Part shown: in pieces, positions 46,476-59,000 of the stretch | Numbering within the stretch: the stretch's first letter is position 1 | How the letters are laid out: each line of letters opens with the position of its first letter | Origin: Tamarix chinensis | Lineage: Eukaryota; Streptophyta; Magnoliopsida; Caryophyllales; Tamaricaceae | Reading direction: 5' to 3' | Length of the DNA stretch: 64,000 bases | Assembly (NCBI GenBank): GCA_030549775.1 | Contig: CM060180.1 | Span: 80,135,672-80,199,671, forward strand | The notes under the pieces: model-generated | Told to the model about the DNA's origin: nothing | What the model saw: only the letters and a program-made list of their open reading frames with translations | Databases searched by the model: none | Made by a program: the position numbers and the translations under genes

Positions 46476-46610
46476 ATTACATCTTTATTTTAAGGGGGTA
46501 GTACCCTTTTTCCTTGTTGAACGTGCTATATGAATCACTGTGTTTTGTGTATTGTGCCTAGACATTAGATAGTAGAATTTGGGGATGCAACCTCTTTAAA
46601 TTAGTAGTAT
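46476..46610. other. Spacer with a purine tract, no gene seen
   Basis: Contains TTTTAAGGGGGTAGTACCC at about 46483-46501, similar to element B's polypurine tract, but no LTR start follows directly. Confidence 0.35.
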
Positions 46611-46897
46611 TGCAATACCACATCTTTTGTGAAGTTTGTTGAATGAGAAGTTATGGTATTTATTAACATTTGGCAATATTTGATTTTTATTAGGAATTAT
46701 AATTATGTTGGATTTGAATAAATTTATAAATGGAATAAAATATGTTGTTAGGTGTATTGATCAACTAGTTCCATGAATAGATCAATTGGTTTGTCATTTC
46801 AAATAAAGGGTTTTGCTTGATCGAATCAATTGACTAGTTTGGGGAATCGATCGAATAGTTTATAGATCATACTATTAGTAGGCACAACTGATGACTG

Positions 46898-47097
46898 CAC
46901 AACAAGAAAAGTAAGTTTGAGTGACGATTTCTATTATAATAGGGCGACAGAACAGATTTTGTTGCCCTTGGTTCTATTTTGGGCGACGAAAGTATATGGT
47001 TGCCCTTTTTTTCTTTAAGGCAATACATTTTTATAATCGTTGCCCTTGTTTTCTTTAGGGCAACCAACTTTTATAATCGTCGCCCTTTGTTATAGTG
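46898..47097. mobile_element. Short non-autonomous CACTA-like element
   Basis: The left end CACAACAAGAAAAG and the right end TTTGTTATAGTG (reverse CACTATAACAAA) resemble the CACTACAAGAAAA terminus of plant CACTA transposons. Inside are repeated GGGCGAC and GTTGCCC blocks in both orientations, typical of subterminal repeats. The element is about 200 bp and lacks any transposase. The other Y-type LTRs do not have it. A 3-bp target duplication is not evident. Confidence 0.6.
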
Positions 47098-47445
47098 GAA
47101 AAATCTTTCTTTGGATTAATTTAAACAATTAAGGGGGTGGTGACCTCAGCTTTTTCTTCTTCCACCTCTCTCCCCTGCACACTTTGGAAATCATTTCTTT
47201 TATTCCTAGACTTGTCTCTACTTAATTGGGATATTCCTTCTATGTTGTTCTTTCATTTCCTCTCTTATGTTTGACATGTGAAGATGAATTTAATTTGCAT
47301 ATTTACAAAAATCATGATTTTGACTCTAAAAGAAGGTTAGTATATCTTTAATGAAATATGCCCATCTAGCTCAAATTTGAATGGTATAAATTAGGATTTT
47401 TTGATCTATGCCTAACCATACTTGTTATTGTGCCGATTTGTTATC

Positions 47446-47453
47446 TATAAATA
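47446..47453 (+). promoter_or_regulatory. TATA box of Y-type LTR
   Basis: TATAAATA followed by GCACTAATCGCCC; same position relative to conserved neighbours as at 21820 and, inverted, at 20096. Confidence 0.6.
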
Positions 47454-50093
47454 GCACTAATCGCCCATTCTATTCAATTTTATTTTGGTCATCAAAATAT
47501 TCCAACTTTCCTTAAACTTGTATTCTTTCCTCTCCAATTTGAGCATATGTTTTTGGTTCTTTCCACTATTTTGATCCTTTCTCAAGCTCCTTCCTTTTTT
47601 TCTTTAAGCAAGGGCAGGTTAGATTTAGGAGGACGTTGAGTCTCTCTCACACAGTACAAATTTCATCAATTTTCTCTTAGTTTTGGTAAGTTCTTTTTTA
47701 TCACAATTTTAATTTTGAATTATGAAATTGTTCTTTGGATTATGAAGCTTCAACTTCTATTTTAAGGTTTGAAAGTGGAAAATCTTCTAGGTTGAGTTTT
47801 CCTCCTTTTGGAAAAGATTTTCTTGCAATAAGTAAGTCATTCTTACATATGAAATGTGACCTAGTTAATCATATGACGTGGCATATTCCTTAAATTCCTA
47901 ATCATATAGGGTTACTTGAGAATTTTATCTTAGATTGATGCATTTTGATTAATTTAAGAATCTTAAGAAAAATGAATGAATTTAGAGAAATTAGGTTAAT
48001 TTGATTAATTGTGAAGCATGTTTCAGTTTATGAACAAATGAAGTATTTGTATAATGCTACACTGTGATTTGGTTTGGATATGATAAGATTTTTTCGGTGA
48101 TTTACATGGAAAATATCTATTTTGTGCTATTTAAGAGAAAACTGATAAACTACTTAGGCTAAAACAATTGACTTGTCCTTAGAACACTCCATTGGTTGAT
48201 CCAAATCGATCAATTGGTAGGTTTATAGTAACTTTTTTTTATCTCTACTTAAACCCATCAACTAGTTTAGCAAAATCAATTGATATGTCTCTAAAAGTAG
48301 ACGGATTTGGCCGAACCAATCTATCAGTTCAAGGGAATCCTAGATTTGGCTAATCCAAACCCATCGATTAATTAACCTAAACTAATCAATCGGTTGGTAA
48401 AATAGATTGACTGGTTAGGCAAAACTAATTGATTGGTTCTTCTAGATTGCCTTATGTTAAGCTTTTATCTTGGATATGCTTTGAAACTAAGCCTAACACT
48501 ACCATATGAATATTTAATGAGTGCAATACATTTGTTAACATGTAGTGAAAACCTAATGGATGGGTTGAATGGACCATATTCATGAAATACAAAATGAATG
48601 TTGTAAAGGCCTTAATTAGTAGACTCGAATAAGTATTTAATGGCTTTAAAATGAGTAATGTCATCTAGAGTTGGCTTCAAAAGGATTAAGCTAATGGATT
48701 TGGTTAATATTGTGTAAGTATTAATGGGAATCTCACACATGGTTAGGGAGATGGTAATGGTTAGAATGGAATAAGTATATAAATTTCTTACTTCCATATT
48801 GTATGGGTTTTATGTAATCACTTAACCTTAAGAATAATGTACTAATCACTATATTGTAAGATATTCGAGTTTAGTATTGGTTTGAGTACTTGATCCTTGA
48901 TCAGCTACTTAGGGTTAGTTTGCCTTCAGGCATTTATTGGTGCCTTTGTGCTTTGTCTTACCTACTCTAGATACTGATGATGTACTAGGGGGTGTTTATA
49001 ATAAAAGGTTTGGTTACGTAGGTGGTTTTTGGCTTCAGTCTGGACTTATATCCATTATTGGTTACTTAGCTTCATCCAGAATTATATCTATTGGTGGTTA
49101 ATTGGTTTTAGGTTAGATTTTATATCCCTTGGTTTGGATAAGCTTCTATTGTGTGTGAGTCCATAAAGTGGTGCACAATCTATTTCTCCATAAGAATTTA
49201 GATAAGTATTTAGATATGGTTTTATATAATTATTTGGATAAGAATTTCGAATTAAGAATTTAGTTAAAGAGAAAAAATAGATTAAAAGAAAAAAATGGTA
49301 ATAGAGACAGTGAATTATATATAAATACCCTAATGGAATTGGAAAGTGGAAGAGTGATGCCTTGATGATAGCTCGACAATTTACATAGTAGAATCCATGT
49401 AATAATCCATGATATCATATTATGTTGCTAATTATGATGAGCCATGTATGGTATGAGTTTCCTATGTATGATATCACCATGATAGAGTATGTATTCTATA
49501 TATGAAATAGGTATGAACTATGTTAGTATGATTTTGATTTTATGTTGGAATTTTATGTGCTTGTGACTTCCATTTAAGGAGTAATGTGGTTTGTTAAGTA
49601 TAAAACATAGTGATTTGTCCATTTCCTTGATCAACTACTTATTCCCATGAGCAAGGGGTCAGCTGTAGGTTTTTAGGGATGGTTAATAGTAGTTCTTCCT
49701 TGTGTTGGGAATGGGTTTTAAGAGGGTGGACATCTAGAGTCTTTTATACGGTCATAGATGTACAAGAGTTTAGGGCTACACCCTACTTTTGATTTCTATA
49801 ATTTGAACCCTATACTTTTGTTTATTTATCTTCTCGTATATTTAAATACTTGTAGATTGTCGAGGTCTTATAATTGAAATCCTTTCTTTTGGTATTTATG
49901 TGAGTTGTTTTGGGACACTCTACTTTGTTTTAGGTTGGTTAGTTCTTAGCCTTGTATCTAACATAGTACATGCACCTGGCGCTTATCCTATGATAGGTGT
50001 GGCTGTAACACGCTGTTTTTCCTAGGTTTTTTTATAGTTTTCCTTTTCCGTAATGTCTTAACAAAATTTACTATTAAAAATAGGGGTGTTATA

Positions 50094-50700
50094 ATCCCCT
50101 TTGAGCATGAAAAGAAGGGAAAATAACATCATTAAACATGATCAAATAGACTATAATAAGTGATGAGGGAAGTACAAAGAGCATAAAAGTTGCTAGAGGA
50201 AGCCTCATATTATAGTCTCATAGGCTTTCCTCATGTCTACCTTGAACAAATATCTAGGAGCTAAGTTATTTTGACTATAATCCTTTATTAACTCAGCAAC
50301 CAGCAACACATTGTCTCTTATGCTCCTATATTTCACAAAAGTTGACTAGCACCCACCAATTCTGCAAGGGAGAATGGGTTGCATTCTTTTAGTGAGTACC
50401 TTTGATATGGTTTTATTTAAGGTATTGCAATAGGCAATATGTTTATACTCACAAGCATTGATGGAATTAAGCACCTTAGGGATGAGATTAAGATTACTAA
50501 CATTCAAACCCTTAGGAAGAGTTCCACTAGTAAAGAAATCTTTGACAACAAATAAAATATCAGTTCCCACTATTTTCCAACATTTCTAAAAATTTTAAGT
50601 AATGTATCCATCTAGTTCAGGGGATTTATCCCCCTAATTTCAAAAGTATGTTGCTTGACATTATCCATTTTAATGGGGGAGAGTAGGGTTTGTTGTTAAA
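50094..50700 (-). pseudogene. LINE reverse transcriptase, N-terminal part
   Basis: Non-LTR retrotransposon RT. From 50570 the frame reads ILFVVKDFFTSGTLPKGLN, LNLIPKVLNS, YKHIAYCNTLNKTISKVLT, then continues in a neighbouring frame with SIRDNVLLVAELIKDY and APRYLFKVDMRKAYE, all standard plant LINE motifs (FFxTGxLPKG, LIPK, RPIxxCNxxYKxISKxL, IxDNxLLxxE, KxDxxKAYD). The catalytic YADD region is missing because the Y-type LTR begins at 50093. Stops are present. Confidence 0.85.
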
Positions 50701-51099
50701 CTACAATAACAAGATGGCCTCTAGCTAAAACATTTATGATTAAATGTTTACAAATTTTTTGAGTTTGGTTTTCTTTAGTACCTATTAGATTAAAGTAAAA
50801 GTTAGAAACAAAATTGAAATATCTTCTTATTATCAGTGTAATTACCTAAATCACCCTCAAGTTAGTAAATTTGCTTTGTTTTCCTTCTACCTCTCACCCT
50901 TGCATGGGAAATAATTGGTATTTGAATCTCCTAGTTTCAACCACTATACTCTAGCCTTTTTATATATACATATAAAATTTTTCTTCACAAGTTGAATAAA
51001 AGGTTAACTATTTCTGCCAATGGTCTTCTTGGTAAAGTAAGTCATTATTCAAAGGATCTTGACTAAGCAAAGATTGAGTAGCATGAAATTTTGATCTGG

Positions 51100-51900
51100 C
51101 TTATAGTACTTTGTTAGAAATGCCTCTAAAATTTTCTTTATTGAGGGTTTTTAATGGGGTTTTAAGCATTCTCAACCTCTTTATAATTTTGAGCATAGGA
51201 GGACCTATCACTTTTGTATCCTAGATGTTTTGAAAAATACCATGAAAAGAGTCATGATCAACCCACATGTGCAATCAAATGATTTTTGATTTCCCATATC
51301 CCTATCCAATTTGTAGAGAACTTTATCTTCACCATCTTACTTATAACACTAAGTGAAAAAAGGCACCATGAAACTGAGATCCTCCAACTGTAGTTGGTTT
51401 ATGCAATTCACAAAGTTAATCATGTCTTGTTTATTTGTAATAATACCTTGTACAGTTTCTCTACTAGAGCTAACAATATTCCTCGAAGAATGCATAGGGA
51501 ATTTCTAGGACATGTTTGTAATATATACTCCCATAAGGACTTCCTGCATTGTAAAGTACTATATGCATAAATGATAGAGGAATAAAATTGGAAATCACCC
51601 CTAGCATCACAAGCTCGAACAAAAATACCATGATCTATACTAGCTATTTGTTCCATAGTCCAAAAATTTGTCTCCTAACCAATCAAGACATGACTGTTAT
51701 AATGGTTATTGTTGTTATGAATCTAATTCAAATGTTTCATAAGCTTACTAGTAATTTTCTGAGCATTTATTTATTTTATTCTTATTTCAATAAGAATAAT
51801 TAGTTATAATTTATTTCTTCTACACTATGTTTCGACTTCTTTATACTTGAGAGGGTCATTTTTTTCCTCTCATGTTTTAGAAACCAAAATTCATATTTTC
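51100..51900 (-). pseudogene. LINE endonuclease remnant
   Basis: On the minus strand 51656-51420 contains FQFYSSIIYAYSTLQCRKSL followed by LWEYILQ, which fits the VYAxxxxxxRRxLWxxL part of the LINE endonuclease (exonuclease-endonuclease-phosphatase fold). The GDFN motif expected after it is not recognisable. The position upstream of the RT agrees with the standard LINE order. Confidence 0.6.
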
Positions 51901-52419
51901 TTGTTGAAGTCATGGCCTAAATATGAAGTCCATTTGGTTGTTTCGATATGCCATTCTCTAGCTTGTCTCAATGTTTTTGTCATTAGTGATAGAAAATTCA
52001 AAAGTTTCTTGTGATGAAAATCCTACTATCTCATGATAATTGGTTAAAGCATTTGAGGAATAAGGCTCTCCCATTCTCTTAGATCTTGTGGTAGGTCTCT
52101 ATGACCCTATGGCTTTATTCAATGATGATGTATCCATCATAGGAGCTAGTGACATATCTCATAGAATATCATGATCATTGGAAATTGATCTAGTAGTAGG
52201 CAGTGCATTATCTTGTGGAACATCCTCCTTCCATCTTTAACCATTAACCATTGCTTTCATGGTAAATAATGTTGAGGTACACTTAATAGGCATATATCGA
52301 GTTCTTGATCAATGGTATGGCATTGTTAGTAGTACAATAGGTAATATTCAAATTCTTGGTTTTGCTTAAAGATCTTCATATTTGGTTGGTTAATTATAAT
52401 AGAGGTAGGTATATTTTTT

Positions 52420-52780
52420 GAGTATCAACATCAACAAGAACACGTGCAAAGGAGATTCTTTCTTTTGAGGTTTTCATAGGGTCCATCCCTATTGGTTTCC
52501 TATTGCAGCTACATATGTGGCTTAGAGAAGGAGGAGACCACATATGAAGTGGAAATTGGGGAGTTTAATCCATAGGGCGATAAACTGAAATTCATCTCTA
52601 GAAAAGGAAAAATGTGGGTTCATTCACTCAAGAATTAAAGGTTTTATATAAATAGACCAACACCTTGCATTCAATATGGTTAAGAAAACTTCTTTAGATT
52701 TAAAAAGGAACAATACATAAACCTTTTCATGCATTATGATATGGTGAGGTCCACATGTCCCTAATTTGATCTAACAAAGG
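52420..52780 (-). pseudogene. LINE ORF1 remnant with DUF4283-like domain
   Basis: Minus-strand reading gives KVYVLFLFKSKEVFLTIL, then ILE and NPHFSFSRDEFQFIALWIKL, then an IGN stretch and later SPLHVFLLMLI. The order matches the DUF4283 domain found in ORF1 of plant LINEs: a phenylalanine-rich strand, a W.P.F segment, a VWVxLP-like segment, IG.P and the ARV.VE part. Stops and shifts are frequent. A zinc knuckle, usual after this domain, was not found. Confidence 0.55.
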
Positions 52781-53261
52781 CATCAATGTCATAAAAGCTC
52801 AGTTTGGTGCTGTAAATCAGGCCAATAAGGTCATGTTCCTAGAACTTAGATTCTCGATCGATATTGGTCTCCCTAAGTTCAATGATCAAGGTTTTATCTA
52901 TCATTGTGGGAGGATCACAAGTCAATTTAGTTACATGATTAGGTTTTTGGCTGTTTTTTATATCCCTCCATTTAAGGGTTCTTTTATTGTTCATTAGAGT
53001 CCATTTTCATAACCATTTCCTATAGGATTTTATCTTGTGGATTTCTTATTATGTCACCATTGTTGGCTTTTGCATGGATGTAGAGTTTTTTTAAGTACCA
53101 TAAACAACCTGCAATGACTCAAGAGAAGGTCATACAACACTTGAAACTTCAATCAATGCATTAATAGAGCCCAAAGAGATTGTAGGGGGTTAGGATTAAT
53201 AGCTGGTGGATCCTTAAGTGCTAGTAGACTATTATTTTTTACCATATAAGGTGACAATGTG

Positions 53262-54465
53262 TTGCATTTTAAACCCTACCCTTTTACTTGGGGGAAAAGT
53301 CCTGATACGCATGTGTTGTGTCTTACGTATTTCAGATCATTATGTTACGTTGTATTATTTACCTTATATATTTACATGTATATATGCATGAAGATTTTAG
53401 AATCAACAATAATGGAAAAGACATTAAACAATTGAAGTGAGAGATTAAATAAGTTCCATTAGACAATTATAACGGCTCAAGAGTATTTTGCCTTTAGAGG
53501 TGCTTTAGTCCATGATACTTGATTAAGAATAGGGGGTTTGTGGGCTCAATATCAATAATAATATGATATTGGTATAAACAATGGTGAATAAGTTATTTAT
53601 CACTTAAAGTGAAATATTATGTGAGTCAGGACCATGGTGTTGCGTCCATTCCACCTAATAATAGAAATAACTCAAGTGTATTTTGCCTTAAGGAGTTCTT
53701 CAGATCATTCTACCTATTAAAAAATAGTGTAAAGAGCATATTTTTCCTAGTATATGTTAGGTCAATTCCACTTTATGATAATAGTAGTTGAGGAGTGTTG
53801 TACCTTAAGATGTGCTTAAGTATATTCCATCGGATTACAAGTAGTGGGTTCTCTAAACTTAATGTAAATAATAAATGGATTATGATTATACCTAATAAAG
53901 GGTTTTTGGAGTTAGTATTATCTTATATTATAATTTTCTAATCATCTTTCACACTTATTTTTCAATGTGACTTTAAGTATTTTATGTAACCTTGTTATAA
54001 CTATATTATTATCTTACTTAGTACCTTGCATACTAGTAATCCTTCATTGGTGCTGCTTAATTCCACAAGAAGAGAACCTAGGTGAGTTTATGTCGGTTAT
54101 TGAGGACCCACTGGATGAATTTGTCAATTGTGATGTCTTTCTTGGGGAGGAGTGATATTATCTTATGCTTAAGATTTGGGGACCTAGAGTCATGTTATCT
54201 AGGTCTTAGTTTTTGCTTGGATACATTTTATGACTCTTAGTTCTAGCATGTCACTTTTATGTATTTTTATTATTGTAGTCATAGTTAACCTCCAACAACG
54301 TATTTATATTTATGAATATATCTAGTTCCTTATTTTACCATGTATAAGTTTTTAAACTATGTTACATTGTATTTGATATAAAGATGGTATGATAAGCCGA
54401 ACATATGTCAAGTACGGTGGTAATACCCATCTATATTTGAGGTATTGCAATATATTTCTGTACCT
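53262..54465 (+). repeat. 3' part of an X-type LTR, plus orientation
   Basis: Aligns with 41620-42830 of element C's LTR: TGTGTCTTACG... at 53320 against TGCGTCTTACA... at 41664. Hairpin-type motifs (AATAATAGAAATAACTCA-like) lie at 53440-53850. Both its start and its last 30 bp are missing. Confidence 0.7.
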
Positions 54466-54727
54466 CAATGTAATATACCTTGACCTTTCTAAAAGCACTA
54501 ATCAATAAATCCATACTCCATGTTGAGTTCATTGGCATAAACATTATTGACTATGTTTATCAGTTAAATATATCCCATATCGAGGTTGAATCGCAATACG
54601 TACTTGGAACCCAACTATGAAGTCCTTAGAGATAATATTCTACTTCACTCAATGATCTGTAATAGGAGAACCAACCTTGCTAGGTACGTATGCATGATAC
54701 TGAAATTCTTTTTAGTCAAGTATCTAG
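54466..54727 (-). pseudogene. Short integrase fragment of a Tekay-like element
   Basis: The plus strand from 54500 to 54570 (ATGTTGAGTTCATTGGCATA and following) parallels 11015-11050 of element B, the start of the integrase core, and gives a minus-strand VNNVYANELNMEYGFID piece against VNGIHSNKSTWSMDQLA in B. It is broken and only about 250 bp long. Confidence 0.5.
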
Positions 54728-56034
54728 TGCAACACCTTGAATTTTTATAACCTTTACTTTAGGAAGTTTAGCTTTTATCTGAAAACTAACATTTAGACCT
54801 TGGAAAAACTGTTTTGGTATTAACCTTTGATGCATAGTCTAAATAAACTCTTAAATAAATTCTCAAAGTATTTTTATCACTTTATTTTTTGTTAAACCTA
54901 TCCAATAATGATTATATCTCCACATATTATTTTTTAATCATTATCCTAACCTAACTAAACTAATCTAAAATAAAATAATCCATTCAAATCCTTATGACAA
55001 CCCCATCTCATGTAACCACTCTTCCAACTATCTCTCTCCCATGCCAACTCCCTTAGCCATGCCATCTTTTGTACCCAAAATTTGTCCCCATGTCTCCGTT
55101 CTCTTTTCATGCCCCACCTCATATCTCTATCAAATAAATTCCCTAATTTACTGGTGGCTCGGGTGTGATGTTTGTGAGAGGTGCTTCAGTCTGTTCCACT
55201 AGATAAAGAATAGTGGGGCCCTATACTCAATGTAAATGAAAATAAAATTAAGAGTTAAAGTATAAATGGAAATATAATAATTATTTAAAGTGAAAAACTA
55301 TGTGAGTTAGGACCGAGGTGTTGAGTCCGTTCCAACCGATAATAATAGTGGCTTAAGTGTGTTTTCCTCGAGAGGTGCTTCAAACCATTCCACTAGTTTA
55401 ATAATAGTGGCTCAAGAGTATTTCACTCTGAGTGGTATTGGCTCTGTTCCACCAGATAATAATAGTGGCTCAGATGTGTTGTCCTTGAGAGGTGTTTCAT
55501 ACAATTCAACAGGTTTAAGAATAGTAAGGTCTCTGAACTCAACATAAATAAATGATTAGAATACGGTATATCTAATGAAAGACATGGAATCAATTTTTTT
55601 TATCTATCATTCTTTGATTTACACACGTATGATTTTCTTATGAGAATTCTTGTATTATGTGTAACCTTGCTTGACTGTACCGTTACCTTACTCAATACGT
55701 AGCGTACTAATCTTCCATTTCATGGGTGCTGCTCAATCCAACGAGTAGATAAACCAGATGTTTATGTTCAGGTCGATAAGGACCAGGTGGATGATTTCGT
55801 AGCCTTTGATGTGATATATGTGGAGAAGTGACTTATTCGTATTCGGGTTTGGGTGTACAGTCATGTTATCCAGATGATAATTTTTCCTGGATACCTTTTT
55901 AGACTCTTAATTCCATGGGATCCCTTTTTGTTGTATTTTGATATAGTAGGCGAAGTTGATCTCCAAACACTTATTTGATGTTATTAAAATTTTCTCATTT
56001 CTTTCTATCATGTTTTAAATTTTCTAATCGTTTT
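54728..56034 (+). repeat. Element D 5' LTR, first part
   Basis: Starts TGCAACACCTTGAATTTT, like element C's LTR at 39575. Hairpin motifs CCACTAGATAA...TAGTGG occur at 55195-55520 (about five copies). It continues at 61168. Confidence 0.75.
56030..56034. other. Left target-site duplication of the solo LTR
   Basis: GTTTT, equal to 61168-61172. Confidence 0.85.
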
Positions 56035-59000
56035 TGTAACACCCCCAAATTTACTACTGAAAATTTCGTTTAAAATCAAAAGGTTTAGCGGAAGCAAAGG
56101 ATAAAACCGTAAACTCGGGGGTATTACCGCCACACTTAGTACTAGATCGGTTCACTCCTACCGTTCCAGTACTAAGTGCTAAGGCTATATCCAATCTACC
56201 TTTAGTACAAAGTATCAAAAATGCAAGACAACATCTAAAATAAATCTTTAACAAGAGGTAAGTCAAACAAAAGTTAGACTACGATTTAGGATTACAACCC
56301 CAGAATATGTTTCTCAAAACAGGAATGTAATACAAAATACAGCTAAACAAAAACAAATCCCGAAGGATCAATATCCGGATTGCCTACTCACTCAAGTCAG
56401 GCCTTCCACCCCAAAACAGTATCCGATCTTAAACCTGCACAAGAGGTTTGCTCCCCACCATCGATGGATCATCACAGGACCCATTCAACCAAGGTAGTAT
56501 CAGTACGGGTCCAATACTGAGTAAGTCCCACTACCCAATCTTATAGGAGAGATATCATCAAGTGCATATTAAACCCGGGTACAACACGTTGAAACAATAT
56601 CATGCATATACGCAACCCACACCATGAATCTTACCATACACCTAGAGTAACACATTAAAACATATGTAACATCCTATTAAAACATATAAGCATGGTATAA
56701 CCGAAATATAAAGTGGCTCATACGCCTCAGGTAGGAATGATCCATATTATTAAAACTAAATACGTGGCATACTCACGCAAGCAGCATGTAGTAATACAGG
56801 TAATAAAAGCTGGCCATGGTCCAATTAGACTTATTCTTTACTCTCATTAATGATATGTTCATTCCACACATTTTCTTTAATAGTCCATGTGAGTGTGGGA
56901 GCCCCACTATTATAGCCGGTGGACCGGAAAATAAATGCACAGGGCAAAACGCCTCTGATCCACTATTATAGCCGGTGGACCGGATCATGGCCCCGACTCA
57001 CATGGTGTTTTGCTTTAAGTACTTAGTATCTTTCCCATGGATTAACTTATTCGTTTGGTTTGTTGAGCACAAGATCCCCCACTATTATAGCCAGTGGAAT
57101 CGGAAGATAACGCACAGGGCAGAACGCCTCTGATCCACTATTATAGCAGGTGGACCGGAAAATAAACGCACAGGGCAGCACGCCTCTGATCCACTATTAT
57201 AGCCGGTGGACCGGAAAATAAACGCACAAGGCAGAACGCCTCTGATCCACTATTATAGCCGGTGGACCGGAAAATAAACGCACAGGGCAGAACGCCTCTG
57301 ATCCACTATTATAGCCGGTGGACCGGATCACAGGCTCGGCTCAACATCTTTCGCTTTACGTAATTAATGTCTTATCCTTGTCTTATTAAATCACATCACA
57401 CCCTTGACATGCATGCGGTTGAAACTTTACTTCTTTCCCCTCTAGAGGGACCGTCCCGTATTTTGAGATTCGTACCTCTTCTCACACCCGACATCCATCC
57501 CTCGTAGACTTAGGCATTGTGGCATATAGTAAGGCACAATCTCTAAGAATATAGGCCATCCCAACACACATGATATCGACTCCGCAAGTCCTCATCCCTC
57601 TAGGGTTCCTCCTCGGAGACCCTAATCGGACCTATGTGGCCCAACTCTTTCTTACTTACCCAAATGTTACTTTGTTCTCTATCTCGCACCTCATTTTTAT
57701 TAGGAAACTTCCCAAATGTATTACTTTATCTCCCAAGTTCATGTGTGACTGACAAAACCCTAGTTGACCATGGCAACCCTAGTTGGCCGCACCAAAACCC
57801 TAGCACTTTACTTCCTCAACAAGTAACCTCCCTCTTTCAGCCCAAAATCTCTTCTCTCATTTAGAAACCCATACTCATTCTTTATATAAGTGAGCTCTCA
57901 CTCTCAACCCCTACTTCGTCCCTCCTTGATCATTTTTACCCTTGTACCCTTCAAATTGCTCGTTTCCTCCCGAAACCCTAGTTGGAACCCTTAGACACTC
58001 TTACACCGACCCATGTAAAATGTTGCACCCAAGTCTCCAATGGGTCTATAACTTTGACATTATTTTATTCACTTCCTAAATCAACTTTTCTCACGTAAGA
58101 TTCATTCCCATGAATAATTTAAACACTCCATGCAGACTCTCCAACACCCACTTACATGCAAAACCCTAATAAGGTCTCTTATGCACCAACTTACGTATTA
58201 TTTTTCATACTAAGTCTCCAATCATTCTAAGACTCTCCCAAACTCTTACTAACAACCCAAATCAACTTTTCACACATAAGGATCATGCCCATGCAAGGTC
58301 TAGTCCCCCCATGCAAACTTCCCAAACGTCCACTTCCCTGTTGTTCTTTTATTATCATTTCATGCTACACCAAACCCTAGCATGCATGTCTTAAAGGGCC
58401 GTAACAAGTCACATCATCAACATCAACATCAAACATGGAACATGTCATACACGTATAGTATAAGGCACACACAACATACCTCATGATCCACGTTGTGCTA
58501 CACAAAATAGGTTATTCATAACACATGCATAACACACATCGACATGGCATACTCACCATCCATCAACACATCACATCACACATAGCACAAGGCCGTAGCT
58601 TCGTCCTTACTAAACACCCATAAGTAGAGGTAAGTAGAGACTTACCTGAATCCGAAGCTAGCTAAGCGAGATAAGAGGGAGAGAGATCACTAGCTCATGG
58701 ATCCACGAGAAAGCTTTCCTAAATCCGATAGAAATCGAAAACTAAATTAGAAACTATTCTATAAATCAATAATTCACATATTCTAATTAAATAAACACAA
58801 ACAACCCAAATGATCTTTCTTAGAAAATGTGACCAAAACTTAGAACTTAAAAGCATAGCTTTATTAAGATTTAAGATTAGAACTAAATCAAAACGGATTA
58901 ATACAAATATCACTTGGGACATTTCAACTTAATTTGGAAAGCCCGAGAAAGAATAATCGATCATAAGTTAATTTATCAAAAATAACTTATTTATTAGGTT

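Larger units (their letters stand above)
46611..50093 (+). repeat. Y-type LTR, plus orientation, 3.48 kb
   Basis: Starts TGCAATACCACATC and ends AGGGGTGTTATA. The same modules as the copy at 21102 occur in order: motif clusters (46745-46862 and 48160-48440), TATA box, tandem ATGTCCAT-like units (about 49025-49140), GGTTAGTTCTTAGCCTTGTA near the end. A short CACTA-like element sits at 46898-47097. No primer site follows, and no matching duplication was found (AGTAT before, ATCCC after). Confidence 0.8.
50094..53260 (-). mobile_element. Degraded LINE, 3' truncated
   Basis: Order on the minus strand is ORF1 (about 52780-52420), endonuclease (about 51900-51100), RT (50700-50094), as in plant L1-type LINEs. 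The 3' part of RT, the C-terminal region and the poly-A tail are cut off by the Y-type LTR. The 5' limit at the X-type LTR near 53260 is approximate. Stretches between the named domains hold nothing else recognisable. Confidence 0.75.

Noticed and set aside
46483..46501. Polypurine tract of a plus-strand element
   Set aside because: It resembles element B's tract, but no LTR start follows directly and no coding region of a plus-strand element precedes it.
57077..57330. Regular 56-bp repeats resembling a CRISPR array
   Set aside because: Spacer-like parts are as similar as the repeats themselves, the array is inside a plant LTR and no cas genes are present.
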